From Acetobacterium fimetarium (GTDB taxonomy: Bacteria > Bacillota > Clostridia > Eubacteriales > Eubacteriaceae): 64,000 nt of DNA. The notes below the pieces were generated by a model that did not search any database, was not told where the DNA came from, and saw nothing but the letters and a program-made list of their open reading frames with translations. The position numbers and the translations under genes are program-made. Below are positions 1 to 9,206 of this stretch, piece after piece. The stretch's first letter is position 1. Every line of letters begins with the position of its first letter. The DNA is taken from assembly GCF_014284475.1 (NCBI RefSeq), contig NZ_WJBC01000005.1, forward strand, positions 1 through 64,000, given 5' to 3'.

Positions 1-254
1 TAACCAAAGAAGAAGGCGGACGTCATACTCCATTCTTCGATGGCTACAGACCACAATTCTACTTCAGAACAACTGACGTAACAGGTGTCATCAAATTACC
101 AGAAGGCGTAGAAATGGTAATGCCTGGTGATAACGTGCAGATGGAAATCACCTTGATCACACCAATCGCGATCGAAGAAGGCTTACGTTTCGCCATCCGT
201 GAAGGCGGACGAACAGTCGGTTCCGGAGTTGTTGCAAAAATTATTGCTGAATAA
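1..254 (+). CDS. tuf: Elongation factor Tu, C-terminal part (5' end outside window)
   Basis: The reading frame is open from the window edge to a TAA at 252-254. It encodes the last 83 or so residues of EF-Tu, the GTPase that brings aminoacyl-tRNA to the ribosome. The visible part is domain 3: the [21 protein letters not shown] stretch and the ending [15 protein letters not shown] are characteristic of the family. The N-terminal GTPase domain lies upstream of the window. Its position just ahead of the S10 ribosomal operon fits the usual str-S10 gene order in Firmicutes. Confidence 0.97.
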   Translation, partial: TKEEGGRHTPFFDGYRPQFYFRTTDVTGVIKLPEGVEMVMPGDNVQMEITLITPIAIEEGLRFAIREGGRTVGSGVVAKIIAE

Positions 255-260
255 CGCTGA

Positions 261-379
261 GTCCAATTTTTGATAAAAAATTGGTAGCGAACAGGAGCGT
301 TAGTGAGTGAGCGATAACGAAGCTAATGCAGATTTTGAAAGAAATAACCATAAGGAAATAAAATTTCTGAAAAATCGGC
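261..379. mobile_element. Possible MITE-like insertion between tuf and its terminator
   Basis: The octamer AACGCTGA occurs at 253-260, overlapping the tuf stop codon, and again at 380-387. The 119 bp between the two copies start with a small palindrome (CCAATTTTT at 263-271, AAAAATTGG at 276-284) and end with AAAAATCGGC, giving imperfect inverted ends. A further hairpin pairs GCGTTAG near 297 with CTAATGC near 323. No coding capacity is seen. This is what a small non-autonomous element with an 8-bp target duplication would look like, but the inverted ends are weak and chance repetition of an octamer is not excluded. Confidence 0.35.
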
Positions 380-413
380 AACGCTGATTACAATTAAAAA
401 TAATACATATTTG

Positions 414-443
414 GCCGTCTTTCCATGTGAAGGACGGCTTTTT
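414..443 (+). terminator. Intrinsic terminator downstream of tuf
   Basis: GCCGTC at 414-419 pairs with GACGGC at 433-438 and is followed directly by a run of T. It most likely ends the str-operon transcript, although it lies about 160 bp after the tuf stop, with the possible insertion in between. Confidence 0.75.
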
Positions 444-472
444 ATCGTTATAGAGGCTAAAATAATATTTAA

Positions 473-502
473 TAGCAAAAGTGGCCTTTTTTATGGTATT
501 AT
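473..502 (+). promoter_or_regulatory. Candidate promoter for the DUF6483-degV pair
   Basis: TAGCAA at 473-478 and TATTAT at 497-502 are separated by 18 bp, and the -10 is preceded by TGG, giving an extended -10. It lies 36 bp before the gene at 539. The -35 is a poor match. Confidence 0.4.
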
Positions 503-538
503 TGAACAAATGTAATTAATCAGGAAAGCGATAAGAGG

Positions 539-931
539 ATGTTTAAAAATGATTTTTTAATGCGGGAGATTGAAAATTTTTCTAAATTTGTAATTAAACT
601 GTTCCGGCAAGAAAATATAGAATTTGAAACGGATCAGGAACATCAAAATTCGATTGAAGAGGATCTTCTGTTTTACCGCTTTCAGGAAATGGTTTATGCG
701 GGAAAAATCAATGAAGCAGAAAATGCTCTGTTTGAATTAATCGAAAAAGAACCGAAACTCGGATATTTGCAACTGACAGAAAAATTCTATTCGGAAGTTG
801 TTAAAATGAGCGATGAATATTTGCAACGACATCATTACTCCCGCGAAGAAATATTTGAGAGCCTGGATCAGATCGAACAAATTTACGAAGAAAAATACAG
901 TGATTCTGCAAATGGAATTGGAAAGAAGTGA
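539..931 (+). CDS. DUF6483 family protein
   Basis: A soluble, acidic, mostly helical protein of 130 residues with no signal peptide or membrane segment. The opening MFKNDFLMREIENFSKFV and the helical repeat-like body resemble the DUF6483 family of Firmicutes, whose function is not known. The ATG at 539 is preferred because AGGAAAG lies about 10 bp upstream and because this opening is the usual one for the family. It ends 3 bp before the degV-family gene, so the two are probably co-transcribed. The family assignment is from memory of its N-terminal pattern. Confidence 0.75.
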   Translation: MFKNDFLMREIENFSKFVIKLFRQENIEFETDQEHQNSIEEDLLFYRFQEMVYAGKINEAENALFELIEKEPKLGYLQLTEKFYSEVVKMSDEYLQRHHYSREEIFESLDQIEQIYEEKYSDSANGIGKK

Positions 932-934
932 CAA

Positions 935-1801
935 ATGGTTAGACTTTTAGTTGACAGTATGTGTGATTTGCCAAAGAATTATATTGGCCATCCGAATTTA
1001 GATATGGTTTCACTAAATGTGATTATTGAGGGGAAAGTTTATCGGGATAAACGTGAAATCGATTTGGACGGTATTAATAAATATATCGAACAGGGGATTG
1101 TTCCGACGACATCACAGGTCAATCCCGGAGATTTTATTGAATATTTTGAAAATTGTGCAAAAAACAATACGGAATGTCTTTATCTCTCGTTTTCTTCAAA
1201 GTTGTCGGGAAGTTATGAAACAGCTCGACTTGTTTTAAAAGATGTTCTGGAAAAATATCCGGATTTCAAATGCAGAATCGTCGACAGCCTCCACAGCGGC
1301 GGCAGCATCGCGCTGATTGCAGTGGAAATTTTAAAACTCATTGAACAGGGAAAAGACCTTGACTATCTGGCTGATGCGGCACAAAAATTCATTCCGCATG
1401 CTCATTTTTATTTCAGCATCGAAGACTTGAACTGGCTGTACATGGGGGGACGGGTGTCCAGAGGGGCAGCTGCTGTTGGCGGATTTCTGAAAATACATCC
1501 GATCGTGTCGGTAGAGGATGGAGAATTGAAAATTATCGGCAAGTCGAGAGGGAGCAAGAAAGCTCAGAAAACAGTAATCGAAAAAACAGCAGAAAATATT
1601 GCTGGGTATCTTGATCAGGAAGTCGGCATCGCGTATACTGGATCGATGAAACCGGTCGAAGACTATGAGAATGCATTAAGGGAAATGGGCGTTGAAAAGA
1701 TTGAACCGGTACCGATTGGTTGTGTTCTGGCGGCTCATTTGGGACTGCAGGGGACGGGAATCTATTTTCTCGACGCACCGGCTGAAAATATATTGAAATA
1801 A
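935..1801 (+). CDS. DegV family fatty-acid-binding protein
   Basis: DegV/FakB proteins bind a single fatty acid and present it to the kinase FakA, which phosphorylates it for phospholipid synthesis. The length of 288 residues is typical. Family signatures are the N-terminal DSMCDLP, the TSQVNPGDF segment and SFSSKLSGSYETA in the lipid-binding first domain. The gene follows the DUF6483 gene by 3 bp and ends just before an intrinsic terminator. No fakA is seen nearby, so the partner kinase must be encoded elsewhere; which fatty acid it prefers cannot be read from the sequence. Confidence 0.92.
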   Translation: MVRLLVDSMCDLPKNYIGHPNLDMVSLNVIIEGKVYRDKREIDLDGINKYIEQGIVPTTSQVNPGDFIEYFENCAKNNTECLYLSFSSKLSGSYETARLVLKDVLEKYPDFKCRIVDSLHSGGSIALIAVEILKLIEQGKDLDYLADAAQKFIPHAHFYFSIEDLNWLYMGGRVSRGAAAVGGFLKIHPIVSVEDGELKIIGKSRGSKKAQKTVIEKTAENIAGYLDQEVGIAYTGSMKPVEDYENALREMGVEKIEPVPIGCVLAAHLGLQGTGIYFLDAPAENILK

Positions 1802-1820
1802 ATTGAAAAACTTCAAAAAA

Positions 1821-1844
1821 AACGCTTGCTAAAGGCGTTTTTTT
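1821..1844 (+). terminator. Intrinsic terminator after degV
   Basis: AACGCTT at 1821-1827 pairs with AGGCGTT at 1833-1839 (one G-U pair) around a 5-nt loop, followed by a T run to 1844. It overlaps the -35 element of the following S10 promoter. Confidence 0.85.
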
Positions 1845-1854
1845 CTTGTATAAT
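1826..1854 (+). promoter_or_regulatory. Main promoter of the S10 ribosomal operon
   Basis: TTGCTA at 1826-1831 and a perfect TATAAT at 1849-1854 are 17 bp apart. The -35 sits in the descending arm and loop of the degV terminator, so terminator and promoter share DNA. Transcription would start near 1861 and give a leader of about 230 nt before rpsJ. Confidence 0.8.
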
Positions 1855-1860
1855 AGGGAA

Positions 1861-2080
1861 GGTTGACACACTGCGATGAAGTGAGAGGTTGCTGTCGCCT
1901 CAGACAGGTTAATTCCCACGGAGTATGTCACGATCTGAGAATCGGACGACAATCACGAAATCATTAAAAAAATATCGAAATGACGTTACTCATTTCGAAA
2001 AAAAATAATAATGAAACACCCGGATGGGTTGACACGTGGTTGGAGTACCTAAATGACGATTGAAAAATGATAAGGAGGTA
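1861..2080 (+). promoter_or_regulatory. Structured 5' leader of the S10 operon
   Basis: This 230-nt stretch has no ORF with a ribosome site but can fold. TGACA at 1864-1868 pairs with TGTCA at 1926-1930 and encloses CTGTC (1892-1896) paired with GACAG (1903-1907). A second perfect 9-bp hairpin, TCGAAATGA at 1975-1983 with TCATTTCGA at 1990-1998, lies between A-rich runs. In other bacteria S10-operon leaders are bound by a ribosomal protein (L4 in E. coli) as autoregulation. That role is inferred here from position and folding; I do not recognise a named Rfam family. Confidence 0.5.
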
Positions 2081-2090
2081 AAATTTAGGT

Positions 2091-2399
2091 ATGGCAAAAC
2101 AAAAAATTAGAATCAGGTTAAAAGCGTTTGATCACAAACTATTGGATCAATCGGCTGAACGAATTGTTGAAACAGCAAAGAGAACAGGTGCGAGCGTATC
2201 TGGCCCCGTGCCACTGCCAACTGACAAAGAAATCATCACGATTCTTCGTGCAGTGCATAAGTACAAAGATTCCAGAGAGCAATTTGAAATGCGTACACAC
2301 AAACGGTTGATTGACATTTTAAATCCAACACCAAAAACTGTAGATGCATTAATGCGATTGAATTTACCAGCAGGCGTTGATATAGAAATTAAACTATAG
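2091..2399 (+). CDS. rpsJ: 30S ribosomal protein S10
   Basis: First gene of the S10 operon. It encodes the 102-residue S10, a small-subunit head protein that also acts with NusB in antitermination. [30 protein letters not shown] and the GPVPLPT segment are family hallmarks and the length is normal. A strong AAGGAGGT precedes the ATG. The long leader upstream suggests the whole operon is controlled here. Confidence 0.99.
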   Translation: MAKQKIRIRLKAFDHKLLDQSAERIVETAKRTGASVSGPVPLPTDKEIITILRAVHKYKDSREQFEMRTHKRLIDILNPTPKTVDALMRLNLPAGVDIEIKL

Positions 2400-2452
2400 A
2401 CCCCAATGGTATTATGATTGCCCAGCAATCCAATGATATTTAGGAGGAAACA

Positions 2453-3082
2453 ATGAAAAAAGCGATTATTGGTAGAAAAATTGGAATGACACAGATTTTC
2501 ACAGAAGATGGCACTGTTATTCCTGTAACTGTAGTTGAAGCGGGACCTTGTGTCGTGCTTCAGAAGAAAAGCATTGAAGTTGATGGCTATGAAGCTCTTC
2601 AACTGGCTTTCGGAGAAGTGAAGGAACGTCGGATGACAAAACCTTTAAAGGGTCATTACGACAAAAACAGTGTGGAATATAAAAAAGTAATCCGCGAATT
2701 CAAACTTGATGATTATGCAAGTTTTGAAACCGGACAAGTAATTCAGGCTGATATGTTCGAAGCTGGAGATCATGTTGATATTTCAGGTAAATCAAAGGGT
2801 AAGGGATTCCAGGGGGTCATTAAACGACATGGCCAATCCAGAGGACCGATGGCTCATGGTTCCAAATATCACAGAAGACCAGGTTCCATGGGAGCGTGTT
2901 CATCGCCTTCAAGAGTATTTAAAGGCAAGAAGCTTCCTGGCCAAATGGGGAACAAAAATGTAACTGCAGTTAATTTGGAAGTTGTTAAAGTAAGTACTGA
3001 AGATAATGTACTCTTAATCAAGGGCGCAGTACCGGGTATCAGAGGAGCACTTGTTACAATTAAAAGCAGCGTTAAAGCATAA
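2453..3082 (+). CDS. rplC: 50S ribosomal protein L3
   Basis: L3 binds domains II and VI of 23S rRNA near the peptidyl-transferase centre and is one of the first proteins to assemble. The 209-residue product begins [15 protein letters not shown] and contains the conserved loop around [28 protein letters not shown] lies ahead of the ATG. The gene is 53 bp after rpsJ, in the canonical order S10-L3-L4-L23-L2. Confidence 0.99.
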   Translation: MKKAIIGRKIGMTQIFTEDGTVIPVTVVEAGPCVVLQKKSIEVDGYEALQLAFGEVKERRMTKPLKGHYDKNSVEYKKVIREFKLDDYASFETGQVIQADMFEAGDHVDISGKSKGKGFQGVIKRHGQSRGPMAHGSKYHRRPGSMGACSSPSRVFKGKKLPGQMGNKNVTAVNLEVVKVSTEDNVLLIKGAVPGIRGALVTIKSSVKA

Positions 3083-3111
3083 AAAAATCATGCCTGAAAG
3101 GAGGAAATCAA

Positions 3112-3732
3112 ATGCCTAAAATTGACATTTTAGATGTAAAAGGAAATGTTGTTGGTGATGTTGAGTTAAGCGAAGGAATCTTCGGAATTGAACCCAACGA
3201 ACATGTAGTACATGAAGTAGTGGTTGCACTGCTTGCAAATAAACGACAGGGCACACGCTCTGCAAAAACTCGTTCAGAAGTCCGCGGTGGCGGTAGAAAA
3301 CCATGGAGACAAAAAGGAACAGGTCGGGCTCGTGCTGGTACCATCCGATCTCCATTGTGGAAGGGCGGCGGAGTTGTATTCGCTCCAAAATCTAGAGATT
3401 ACAGCAAAAAAGTTAACAAAAAAGTGAAGCTTTTAGCGATAAAATCAGTTTTCTCAGCAAAAGCTCAGGACAACGAACTTCGCGTTTTGAATCAATTAGC
3501 GATGGAAGTGCCAAAAACAAAAGAAATCATTGCTGTACTGAAGAATATCGATGCTCAAAAAGCCTTGATCGTACTTCCTGAAAATAACGAAACCGTTATT
3601 CGTTCAGCAAATAATATTCCTAAAGTTGCGACCACGACAGTCAGCGAACTCAATGTATATGATATGTTGAAGTATGATGTATTGATTATGACTCAGGAAG
3701 CATTAGAAAAAATTGAGGAGGTATACGCATAA
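3112..3732 (+). CDS. rplD: 50S ribosomal protein L4
   Basis: L4 lines the exit tunnel and in some bacteria represses its own operon by binding the S10 leader. The 206-residue protein has the basic loop with [18 protein letters not shown] that reaches into the tunnel. Start ATG follows AAAGGAGG. The stop codon overlaps the start of rplW by one base (TAATG), so the two are translationally coupled. Confidence 0.99.
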   Translation: MPKIDILDVKGNVVGDVELSEGIFGIEPNEHVVHEVVVALLANKRQGTRSAKTRSEVRGGGRKPWRQKGTGRARAGTIRSPLWKGGGVVFAPKSRDYSKKVNKKVKLLAIKSVFSAKAQDNELRVLNQLAMEVPKTKEIIAVLKNIDAQKALIVLPENNETVIRSANNIPKVATTTVSELNVYDMLKYDVLIMTQEALEKIEEVYA

Positions 3733-4022
3733 TGAAAAATCCTCGTGATATAATTATCAAGCCAGTTATTACAGAACGTAGTATGGCTGATGCAGAAGAA
3801 AAAAAGTTCACTTTCAAAGTAGATAAGAGAGCGAACAAAATTGAAATAAAAAATGCGGTTGAAGTAATATTCGGCGTTGAAGTTGAAAAAGTGACGACAA
3901 TGAATATGAAGGGCAAATTAAAAAGAACCGGACGTTTTGTTGGCCGAAGATCTGACTGGAAAAAGGCCATCGTGAAATTAACACCTGGAAGCAAAGGCAT
4001 CCAATTCTTCGAGGGCGTATAA
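3732..4022 (+). CDS. rplW: 50S ribosomal protein L23
   Basis: L23 sits at the tunnel exit and is a docking point for trigger factor and signal recognition particle. The product is 96 residues, beginning [17 protein letters not shown], the usual L23 opening. The start is within the rplD stop and its ribosome site (GAGGAGG) lies inside the end of rplD. A 54-bp gap with its own AAGGAGG leads to rplB. Confidence 0.98.
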   Translation: MKNPRDIIIKPVITERSMADAEEKKFTFKVDKRANKIEIKNAVEVIFGVEVEKVTTMNMKGKLKRTGRFVGRRSDWKKAIVKLTPGSKGIQFFEGV

Positions 4023-4076
4023 GCACACAAGCGAGACTACAACCCGAGAAGCATACAAAAAAGGAGGTAGCGAATA

Positions 4077-4907
4077 ATGGGTATAAGAAAGTATAAACCA
4101 ACGTCCCCTGGACGTAGAAATATGAGTGTCAATACATTCGAGGAAATCACTAAAAATGAACCTGAAAAGTCGTTGTTATTGCCACTGAAAAAGCATGCTG
4201 GCCGTAATGCATACGGTCGTATCACCGTTCGACATCATGGTGGTGGTGCTAAAAGAAAATATAGAATTATTGATTTCAAACGAAATAAAGATAATGTCCC
4301 AGGCAAAATTGCAGGGATTGAATATGATCCAAACAGAAGTTCAAATATAGCATTGGTACATTATGCAGATGGTGAAAAACGTTACATTATTGCACCATTG
4401 AAATTAAAGGTTGGAGACGTGATTGTTTCCGGTCCTGAATCAGATATTACCATTGGTAATTGTCTGCCGTTGAAAAACATACCAGTAGGTACAACATTGC
4501 ACAACATTGAACTTAAAGCTGGCAAAGGCGCACAAATGGTTCGCTCTGCTGGTGCAAGTGCTCAGTTAATGGCGAAAGATGGCAACTATGCAACACTTCG
4601 ATTACCATCAGGCGAAATGAGACTGGTTCGAATCGAGTGCCGAGCTACAATTGGCCAGGTTGGAAATCTTGATCATCAGAATGTGCGAATTGGTAAAGCG
4701 GGTCGTAAAAGACATATGGGTATTCGACCAACTGTACGTGGTTCAGTAATGAATCCAAATGACCATCCACATGGTGGTGGTGAAGGACGTGCGCCAATCG
4801 GACGTTCCGGCCCAGTTACTCCTTGGGGTAAACCGGCTATGGGTTACAAAACACGTAAGAAGAATAAACCTTCTGATAAATATATCGTAAGATCAAGAAA
4901 TAAATAA
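4077..4907 (+). CDS. rplB: 50S ribosomal protein L2
   Basis: L2 binds domain IV of 23S rRNA and is needed for subunit joining. The 276-residue product has the conserved C-terminal stretch with [13 protein letters not shown], whose histidine is linked to peptidyl-transferase activity. AAGGAGG precedes the ATG. Length and order are normal. Confidence 0.99.
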   Translation: MGIRKYKPTSPGRRNMSVNTFEEITKNEPEKSLLLPLKKHAGRNAYGRITVRHHGGGAKRKYRIIDFKRNKDNVPGKIAGIEYDPNRSSNIALVHYADGEKRYIIAPLKLKVGDVIVSGPESDITIGNCLPLKNIPVGTTLHNIELKAGKGAQMVRSAGASAQLMAKDGNYATLRLPSGEMRLVRIECRATIGQVGNLDHQNVRIGKAGRKRHMGIRPTVRGSVMNPNDHPHGGGEGRAPIGRSGPVTPWGKPAMGYKTRKKNKPSDKYIVRSRNK

Positions 4908-4951
4908 TAAACACTCAACCATAAGATAACGAATCGAGAGGAGGTTGAACA

Positions 4952-5230
4952 ATGGGTAGATCATTAAAAAAAGGACCTTATGTTGACGAAAAGTTACTTA
5001 AACGTATAGAAGCAATGAACGAAAAAGGTGAAAAGAACGTATTAAAGACTTGGTCAAGAAGTTCCACACTTTTCCCACAAATGGTAGGTCACACCATCGC
5101 AGTTCATGATGGTAGAAAACATGTCCCAGTTTACGTTACCGAAGATATGGTCGGACACAAACTCGGTGAGTTTGCACCAACCAGAACTTTCAGAGGTCAT
5201 GCTGGAGAAAAGAAATCTAAATTAAAATAG
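4952..5230 (+). CDS. rpsS: 30S ribosomal protein S19
   Basis: S19 forms a complex with S13 in the 30S head and contacts the A-site finger. The 92-residue product begins [15 protein letters not shown] and contains [16 protein letters not shown], both diagnostic. The gene ends with TAG and is followed after 18 bp by rplV; GAGGAGGT lies before the start. Confidence 0.99.
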   Translation: MGRSLKKGPYVDEKLLKRIEAMNEKGEKNVLKTWSRSSTLFPQMVGHTIAVHDGRKHVPVYVTEDMVGHKLGEFAPTRTFRGHAGEKKSKLK

Positions 5231-5248
5231 CCAGAAGGAGGTATACGA

Positions 5249-5584
5249 ATGGAAGCAAGAGCGACAGCTAAATATGTACGTGTTTCATCCAGAAAGGCTA
5301 AGTTAGTGGCTGATATGATTCGAGGCAAAAGCATTGGAGAAGCATTAAGTATTTTAGCATTAACACCAAATAAAGCAGCGAAAGTGATTGACAAAGTTGT
5401 AAAATCTGCTTTAGCAAATGCTGAAAACAATTTTAATATGAATCCTGAAAATTTGTATATTGATCAGATATACGCTAATCAGGGTCCGACACTAAAAAGA
5501 TTTAGAGCGGGTGCACAGGGACGTGCGACAATTATACGAAAAAGATCGTCTCACATTACAGCCGTATTAAAAGAAAAAGAGTAA
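5249..5584 (+). CDS. rplV: 50S ribosomal protein L22
   Basis: L22 lines the exit tunnel opposite L4 with a beta-hairpin. The product is 111 residues with the conserved RVSSRKAKLVADMIRGK opening helix and the tunnel hairpin around GPTLKRFRAGAQGRA, a known site of macrolide-resistance changes. GAAGGAGGT precedes the ATG. Spacing to rpsC is 11 bp. Confidence 0.99.
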   Translation: MEARATAKYVRVSSRKAKLVADMIRGKSIGEALSILALTPNKAAKVIDKVVKSALANAENNFNMNPENLYIDQIYANQGPTLKRFRAGAQGRATIIRKRSSHITAVLKEKE

Positions 5585-5595
5585 GGAGGGCATAG

Positions 5596-6318
5596 ATGGG
5601 TCAAAAAGTCAATCCTCATGGATTAAGAGTCGGCGTTATTAAGGACTGGAATGCAAAATGGTTTGCTAACAACAAGGATTTTGCAGATTGTTTAATAGAA
5701 GATCATGATATTCGTAAATATATAAAAGTAAATCAATACCAGGCGGGCATTTCTAAAATTGTCATCGAACGTTTTGGTAACAAGGTAAAGATTCATATCT
5801 ATACTGCAAAACCAGGCATGATTATTGGTCGCGGTGGTGCAGGTATCGATGCATTGCGTCTTGAACTTGAAAAAATGACAAAGAAAACAGTGTTCATCAA
5901 TATCGTTGAAGTTAAAAATGTTGATATGGATGCACAACTGATCGCTGAAAATATTGCGGCACAATTGGAAAGAAGAATTTCATTCCGTCGTGCAATGAAA
6001 CAAGTAATGCAACGAACGATGCGAGCAGGAGCAAAAGGAATTAAAACTGCTGTTGCCGGACGTTTAAATGGTGCTGAAATGGCACGAAATGAGCATTATG
6101 CCCAAGGACAAGTGCCCCTGCAGACACTCCGGGCTGATATCAGCTATGGCTTTGCTGAAGCGGATACTACCTATGGAAAATTAGGGGTTAAGGTTTGGGT
6201 CAATAAAGGTGAAATTTTAACTGGGCGTGAGGATATTTTGGCAGTAGCCGCTGAAGATGATGCTAAAGCTAAAAAAACATCTCGCCGTAAAGCTCCTACT
6301 AACAGGACAGAAAACTAA
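5596..6318 (+). CDS. rpsC: 30S ribosomal protein S3
   Basis: S3 forms part of the mRNA entry channel. The 240-residue product starts [13 protein letters not shown] and carries a KH-type RNA-binding domain with the [12 protein letters not shown] loop near residues 75-87, then the C-terminal S3 domain ending in a basic tail. TAAGGAGGG lies before the ATG and the gene is 11 bp after rplV. Confidence 0.99.
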   Translation: MGQKVNPHGLRVGVIKDWNAKWFANNKDFADCLIEDHDIRKYIKVNQYQAGISKIVIERFGNKVKIHIYTAKPGMIIGRGGAGIDALRLELEKMTKKTVFINIVEVKNVDMDAQLIAENIAAQLERRISFRRAMKQVMQRTMRAGAKGIKTAVAGRLNGAEMARNEHYAQGQVPLQTLRADISYGFAEADTTYGKLGVKVWVNKGEILTGREDILAVAAEDDAKAKKTSRRKAPTNRTEN

Positions 6319-6336
6319 GAGAGGAGGACAACGCAT

Positions 6337-6777
6337 ATGTTAATGCCTAAACGTGTAAAACGTAGAAAACAACATAGAGGTCGTATGAAGGGAAAAGCAC
6401 TTCGTGGTAACAAAATCACCTACGGAGATTTTGCTATTCAGGCGTTGGAGCCAGCATGGATTACTGCTAATCAGATTGAAGCTGCCCGTGTCGCTATGAC
6501 CAGATATATTAAAAGAGGTGGCCAGGTTTGGATTAAAATATTTCCAGATAAACCTGTGACACAGAAACCAGCAGAAACTCGAATGGGTTCCGGTAAAGGT
6601 TCGCCAGAGTATTGGGTTGCAGTGGTAAAACCAGGTAGAGTAATGTTTGAGATTGCCGGGATTCCTGAGGAAGTAGCTCGGGAAGCTATGCGTCTTGCTC
6701 AGCATAAATTGCCAATTAAAACAAAGTTTATCACTCGTAAGGATCAAGAAGCACAAGAAGTGGGTGATGAGTCATGA
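6337..6777 (+). CDS. rplP: 50S ribosomal protein L16
   Basis: L16 organises the A site of the large subunit. The 146-residue protein opens [21 protein letters not shown]; this MLMPKR start is standard and is preceded by GAGAGGAGG. The conserved [19 protein letters not shown] is present. The gene overlaps rpmC by 4 bp (ATGA). Confidence 0.99.
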   Translation: MLMPKRVKRRKQHRGRMKGKALRGNKITYGDFAIQALEPAWITANQIEAARVAMTRYIKRGGQVWIKIFPDKPVTQKPAETRMGSGKGSPEYWVAVVKPGRVMFEIAGIPEEVAREAMRLAQHKLPIKTKFITRKDQEAQEVGDES

Positions 6778-6977
6778 AACCAAGTGAATTAAGAGAATTA
6801 ACAAATTTAGAACTTGAAGAAAAACTGGGTGACCTTAAAGAAGAGTTATTCAATTTGAGATTTCAACACGCTACCGGCCAGTTGGAAAACCCAATGCGAA
6901 TCAGAGAGGTCAAAAAGACTTATGCACGCATAAAAACAATTATGCAAGAACGTGTAATGAAGTCAGACGAAGCATAA
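6774..6977 (+). CDS. rpmC: 50S ribosomal protein L29
   Basis: A 67-residue two-helix protein near the exit tunnel. [35 protein letters not shown] is the normal L29 pattern. The start overlaps the rplP stop (ATGA), implying translational coupling; GGGTGATGAG within rplP may serve as ribosome site. Confidence 0.98.
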   Translation: MKPSELRELTNLELEEKLGDLKEELFNLRFQHATGQLENPMRIREVKKTYARIKTIMQERVMKSDEA

Positions 6978-7005
6978 TAAACCAATAGATAAGGAGGTTT
7001 AGCTT

Positions 7006-7263
7006 ATGGAAGAAAGAAATTACAGAAAAACACGGATCGGAAAAGTGGTCAGCGACAAGATGGATAAAACGGTCGTTGTAGCTGTTGAAAGCTTTGGAAA
7101 ACATCCATTATACCAAAAACGTGTCAAGAATACTGTAAAATTTAAAGCCCATGACGAACAAAATGAATGCAAAATCGGTGATACCGTTAAAATAATGGAA
7201 ACACGACCACTCAGCAAAGATAAACGCTGGAGATTAGTAGAAATCGTAGAAAAAGCACTATAA
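7006..7263 (+). CDS. rpsQ: 30S ribosomal protein S17
   Basis: S17 is an OB-fold primary binder of 16S rRNA. The 85-residue protein has the standard [22 protein letters not shown] opening and the [20 protein letters not shown] ending. AAGGAGG precedes the ATG. It is flanked by rpmC and rplN as in other Firmicutes. Confidence 0.99.
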   Translation: MEERNYRKTRIGKVVSDKMDKTVVVAVESFGKHPLYQKRVKNTVKFKAHDEQNECKIGDTVKIMETRPLSKDKRWRLVEIVEKAL

Positions 7264-7290
7264 GTTAATGTGCGGAAGGAGGTATTTCGG

Positions 7291-7659
7291 ATGATTCAAC
7301 AAGAATCGAGACTAAAAGTAGCAGATAATACCGGTGCAAAGGAATTATTGTGCATCCGCGTTCTTGGTGGTTCCGGCCGTCGATATGCAAATATCGGGGA
7401 TGTTATTGTGTGCGCAGTAAAAAGTGCTGCACCCGGTGGCGAAGTTAAAAAGGGCGACGTTGTTAAAGCCGTTGTCGTAAGAACGAAAAGTGGAATCAGA
7501 AGAGACGATGGAAGTTACATCAAGTTCGACCAAAATGCAGCGGTTCTTATAAAAGATGATAAAAACCCAAAAGGTACACGTATTTTTGGACCTGTCGCAA
7601 GAGAGTTAAGGGACAAGAAATACATGAAAATCGTATCTTTGGCTCCTGAAGTACTTTAA
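7291..7659 (+). CDS. rplN: 50S ribosomal protein L14
   Basis: L14 forms an intersubunit bridge and is the site where RsfS binds to keep subunits apart. The 122-residue product starts [18 protein letters not shown]. The ATG at 7291 is chosen over in-frame upstream codons because GGAAGGAGG lies 8-16 bp before it and MIQ is the universal start of L14. Confidence 0.99.
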   Translation: MIQQESRLKVADNTGAKELLCIRVLGGSGRRYANIGDVIVCAVKSAAPGGEVKKGDVVKAVVVRTKSGIRRDDGSYIKFDQNAAVLIKDDKNPKGTRIFGPVARELRDKKYMKIVSLAPEVL

Positions 7660-7673
7660 GGAGGAAATGAAAG

Positions 7674-7988
7674 ATGCATATTAAAAAAGATGATATCGTA
7701 ATGGTAATTTCCGGTAAGGACAAGGGAAAAAAGGGAAAAGTTATTCAATCTTATCCTAAAGATGGAAAAGTCCTTGTGGAAAATGTGAATATAGTAACTA
7801 AACATCAGAAACCAACCCAGCAAATGCAACAGGGCGGGATTCAACAACAAGAAGGAACCCTGGAAGCATCAAATGTCTTGTTATATTGTCCAAAATGTGA
7901 CAAAGGCGTACGAACGGGTGTTAAGTTCCTGAGTGACGGAAAAAAAGTTAGATACTGTAAAAAATGTAATGAAACATTTAATAATTAA
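7674..7988 (+). CDS. rplX: 50S ribosomal protein L24, zinc-ribbon form
   Basis: L24 starts assembly of the 50S subunit. The 104-residue product has a KOW motif near the N-terminus ([21 protein letters not shown]). Its C-terminal half contains two CxxC pairs, CPKC and CKKC, spaced as in a zinc ribbon; many but not all L24 proteins keep these. AAGGAGG precedes the ATG. Confidence 0.98.
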   Translation: MHIKKDDIVMVISGKDKGKKGKVIQSYPKDGKVLVENVNIVTKHQKPTQQMQQGGIQQQEGTLEASNVLLYCPKCDKGVRTGVKFLSDGKKVRYCKKCNETFNN

Positions 7989-8008
7989 TATCGGGAAGGA
8001 GGACCAAT

Positions 8009-8551
8009 ATGCCCAGATTAAAAGATAAATATCTTACTGAAGTAATTCCAGCGATGATGGAAAAATTTCAATATAAAAATATCATGGAAGTTCCTAAACT
8101 AGAAAAAGTCGTGCTTAACATGGGTTTAGGAGATTGTAAAGACAACTCAAAAGCTTTAGAAGCTGCAGTGATTGACCTTGGAATAATTGCTGGTCAAAAA
8201 CCGGTAATATCAAAGGCTAAAAAGTCAGTTGCCAACTTTAAAGTCCGAGAAGGCATGAACATTGGAGCGAAAGTAACTTTAAGAAGTGACCGTATGTATG
8301 AATTTTCTGACAAGTTATTCAACGTTGCCCTTCCTCGAGTACGTGACTTCAGAGGCTTGTCAAACAAATCCTTTGATGGCCGTGGAAATTATGCTTTTGG
8401 CATAAAAGATCAGCTCATTTTTCCTGAAATTGATTATGACAAGGTCGAAAAAGTCAGAGGCATGGATATTATCCTTGTCACAACGGCAAAAACTGATGAA
8501 GAAGCTCATGAACTGTTAAGACTACTTGGCATTCCATTCAGTAGAGCGTAA
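8009..8551 (+). CDS. rplE: 50S ribosomal protein L5
   Basis: L5 binds 5S rRNA together with L18 and contacts the P-site tRNA. The 180-residue protein shows the [10 protein letters not shown] motif and the [29 protein letters not shown] core. GAAGGAGG lies ahead of the ATG. It is 13 bp upstream of the S14 gene. Confidence 0.99.
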   Translation: MPRLKDKYLTEVIPAMMEKFQYKNIMEVPKLEKVVLNMGLGDCKDNSKALEAAVIDLGIIAGQKPVISKAKKSVANFKVREGMNIGAKVTLRSDRMYEFSDKLFNVALPRVRDFRGLSNKSFDGRGNYAFGIKDQLIFPEIDYDKVEKVRGMDIILVTTAKTDEEAHELLRLLGIPFSRA

Positions 8552-8564
8552 GGAGGACGATACA

Positions 8565-8750
8565 GTGGCAAAAAAAGCGATGAAAGAAAAGCAACAAAAA
8601 AAGCAAAAATATTCTACTAGAGAATATACTCGATGCCGAGTTTGTGGGCGACCACATTCTGTTATTAGAAAATTCGGTATTTGTCGTATATGTTTCCGAG
8701 AATTAGCATATAAAGGCGAGATTCCTGGCGTGAGAAAAGCAAGCTGGTAA
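8565..8750 (+). CDS. rpsZ: 30S ribosomal protein S14, zinc-binding type Z
   Basis: A 61-residue S14 of the short, zinc-containing (C+) type, with [10 protein letters not shown] and CRICFRE forming the CxxC...CxxC site. The start is a GTG at 8565: TAAGGAGG lies 8 bp upstream and this gives exactly the normal length of the family, whereas the upstream ATG at 8526 lies inside rplE and would add 13 unrelated residues. The gene overlaps nothing and is followed by rpsH. Confidence 0.97.
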   Translation: MAKKAMKEKQQKKQKYSTREYTRCRVCGRPHSVIRKFGICRICFRELAYKGEIPGVRKASW

Positions 8751-8783
8751 AAACAAACTGGCAAAGAAAAGGAGGTACCGAGT

Positions 8784-9182
8784 ATGGTTATGACTGATCC
8801 TATTGCGGATATGTTAACACGCATCAGAAATGCAAATGATGCAGGTCATAAAACAGTTGAAATGCCTGCTTCCAAAGAAAAGAAAGCGATTGCTCAAATT
8901 CTTTTAGAAGAAGGTTACGTGAATAAAGTCGATTACATCACTGATGAGAAACAAGGCGTCATTAAGATTGTCCTGAAATACGGTGAAAATAAAAGCCGAG
9001 TCATTGCAGGTCTTAAAAGAATCTCTAAACCTGGTTTAAGAGTATACGCAGGAAAAGAAGATGTGCCAAAGGTTTTAAATGGTCTTGGCATTGCAGTTGT
9101 CTCTACATCAAAAGGTGTTATGACAGATAGAAAAGCTAGAAAAGCCGGCGTTGGCGGCGAAGTGATATGTTACGTTTGGTAA
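8784..9182 (+). CDS. rpsH: 30S ribosomal protein S8
   Basis: S8 binds the central domain of 16S rRNA and in E. coli represses the spc operon. The 132-residue product starts [18 protein letters not shown] and ends with the usual [19 protein letters not shown] precedes the ATG. Confidence 0.99.
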   Translation: MVMTDPIADMLTRIRNANDAGHKTVEMPASKEKKAIAQILLEEGYVNKVDYITDEKQGVIKIVLKYGENKSRVIAGLKRISKPGLRVYAGKEDVPKVLNGLGIAVVSTSKGVMTDRKARKAGVGGEVICYVW

Positions 9183-9206
9183 CAAATTAAGACAGGAGGT
9201 AAAAAG

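Noticed and set aside
1863-1891. TTGACA at 1863 as a second S10 promoter
   Set aside because: No -10 hexamer at a fitting distance, and the bases are better explained as part of the leader's closing stem.
2031-2060. TTGACA just before rpsJ as a promoter
   Set aside because: The 17-bp position holds only AATGAC, a poor -10.
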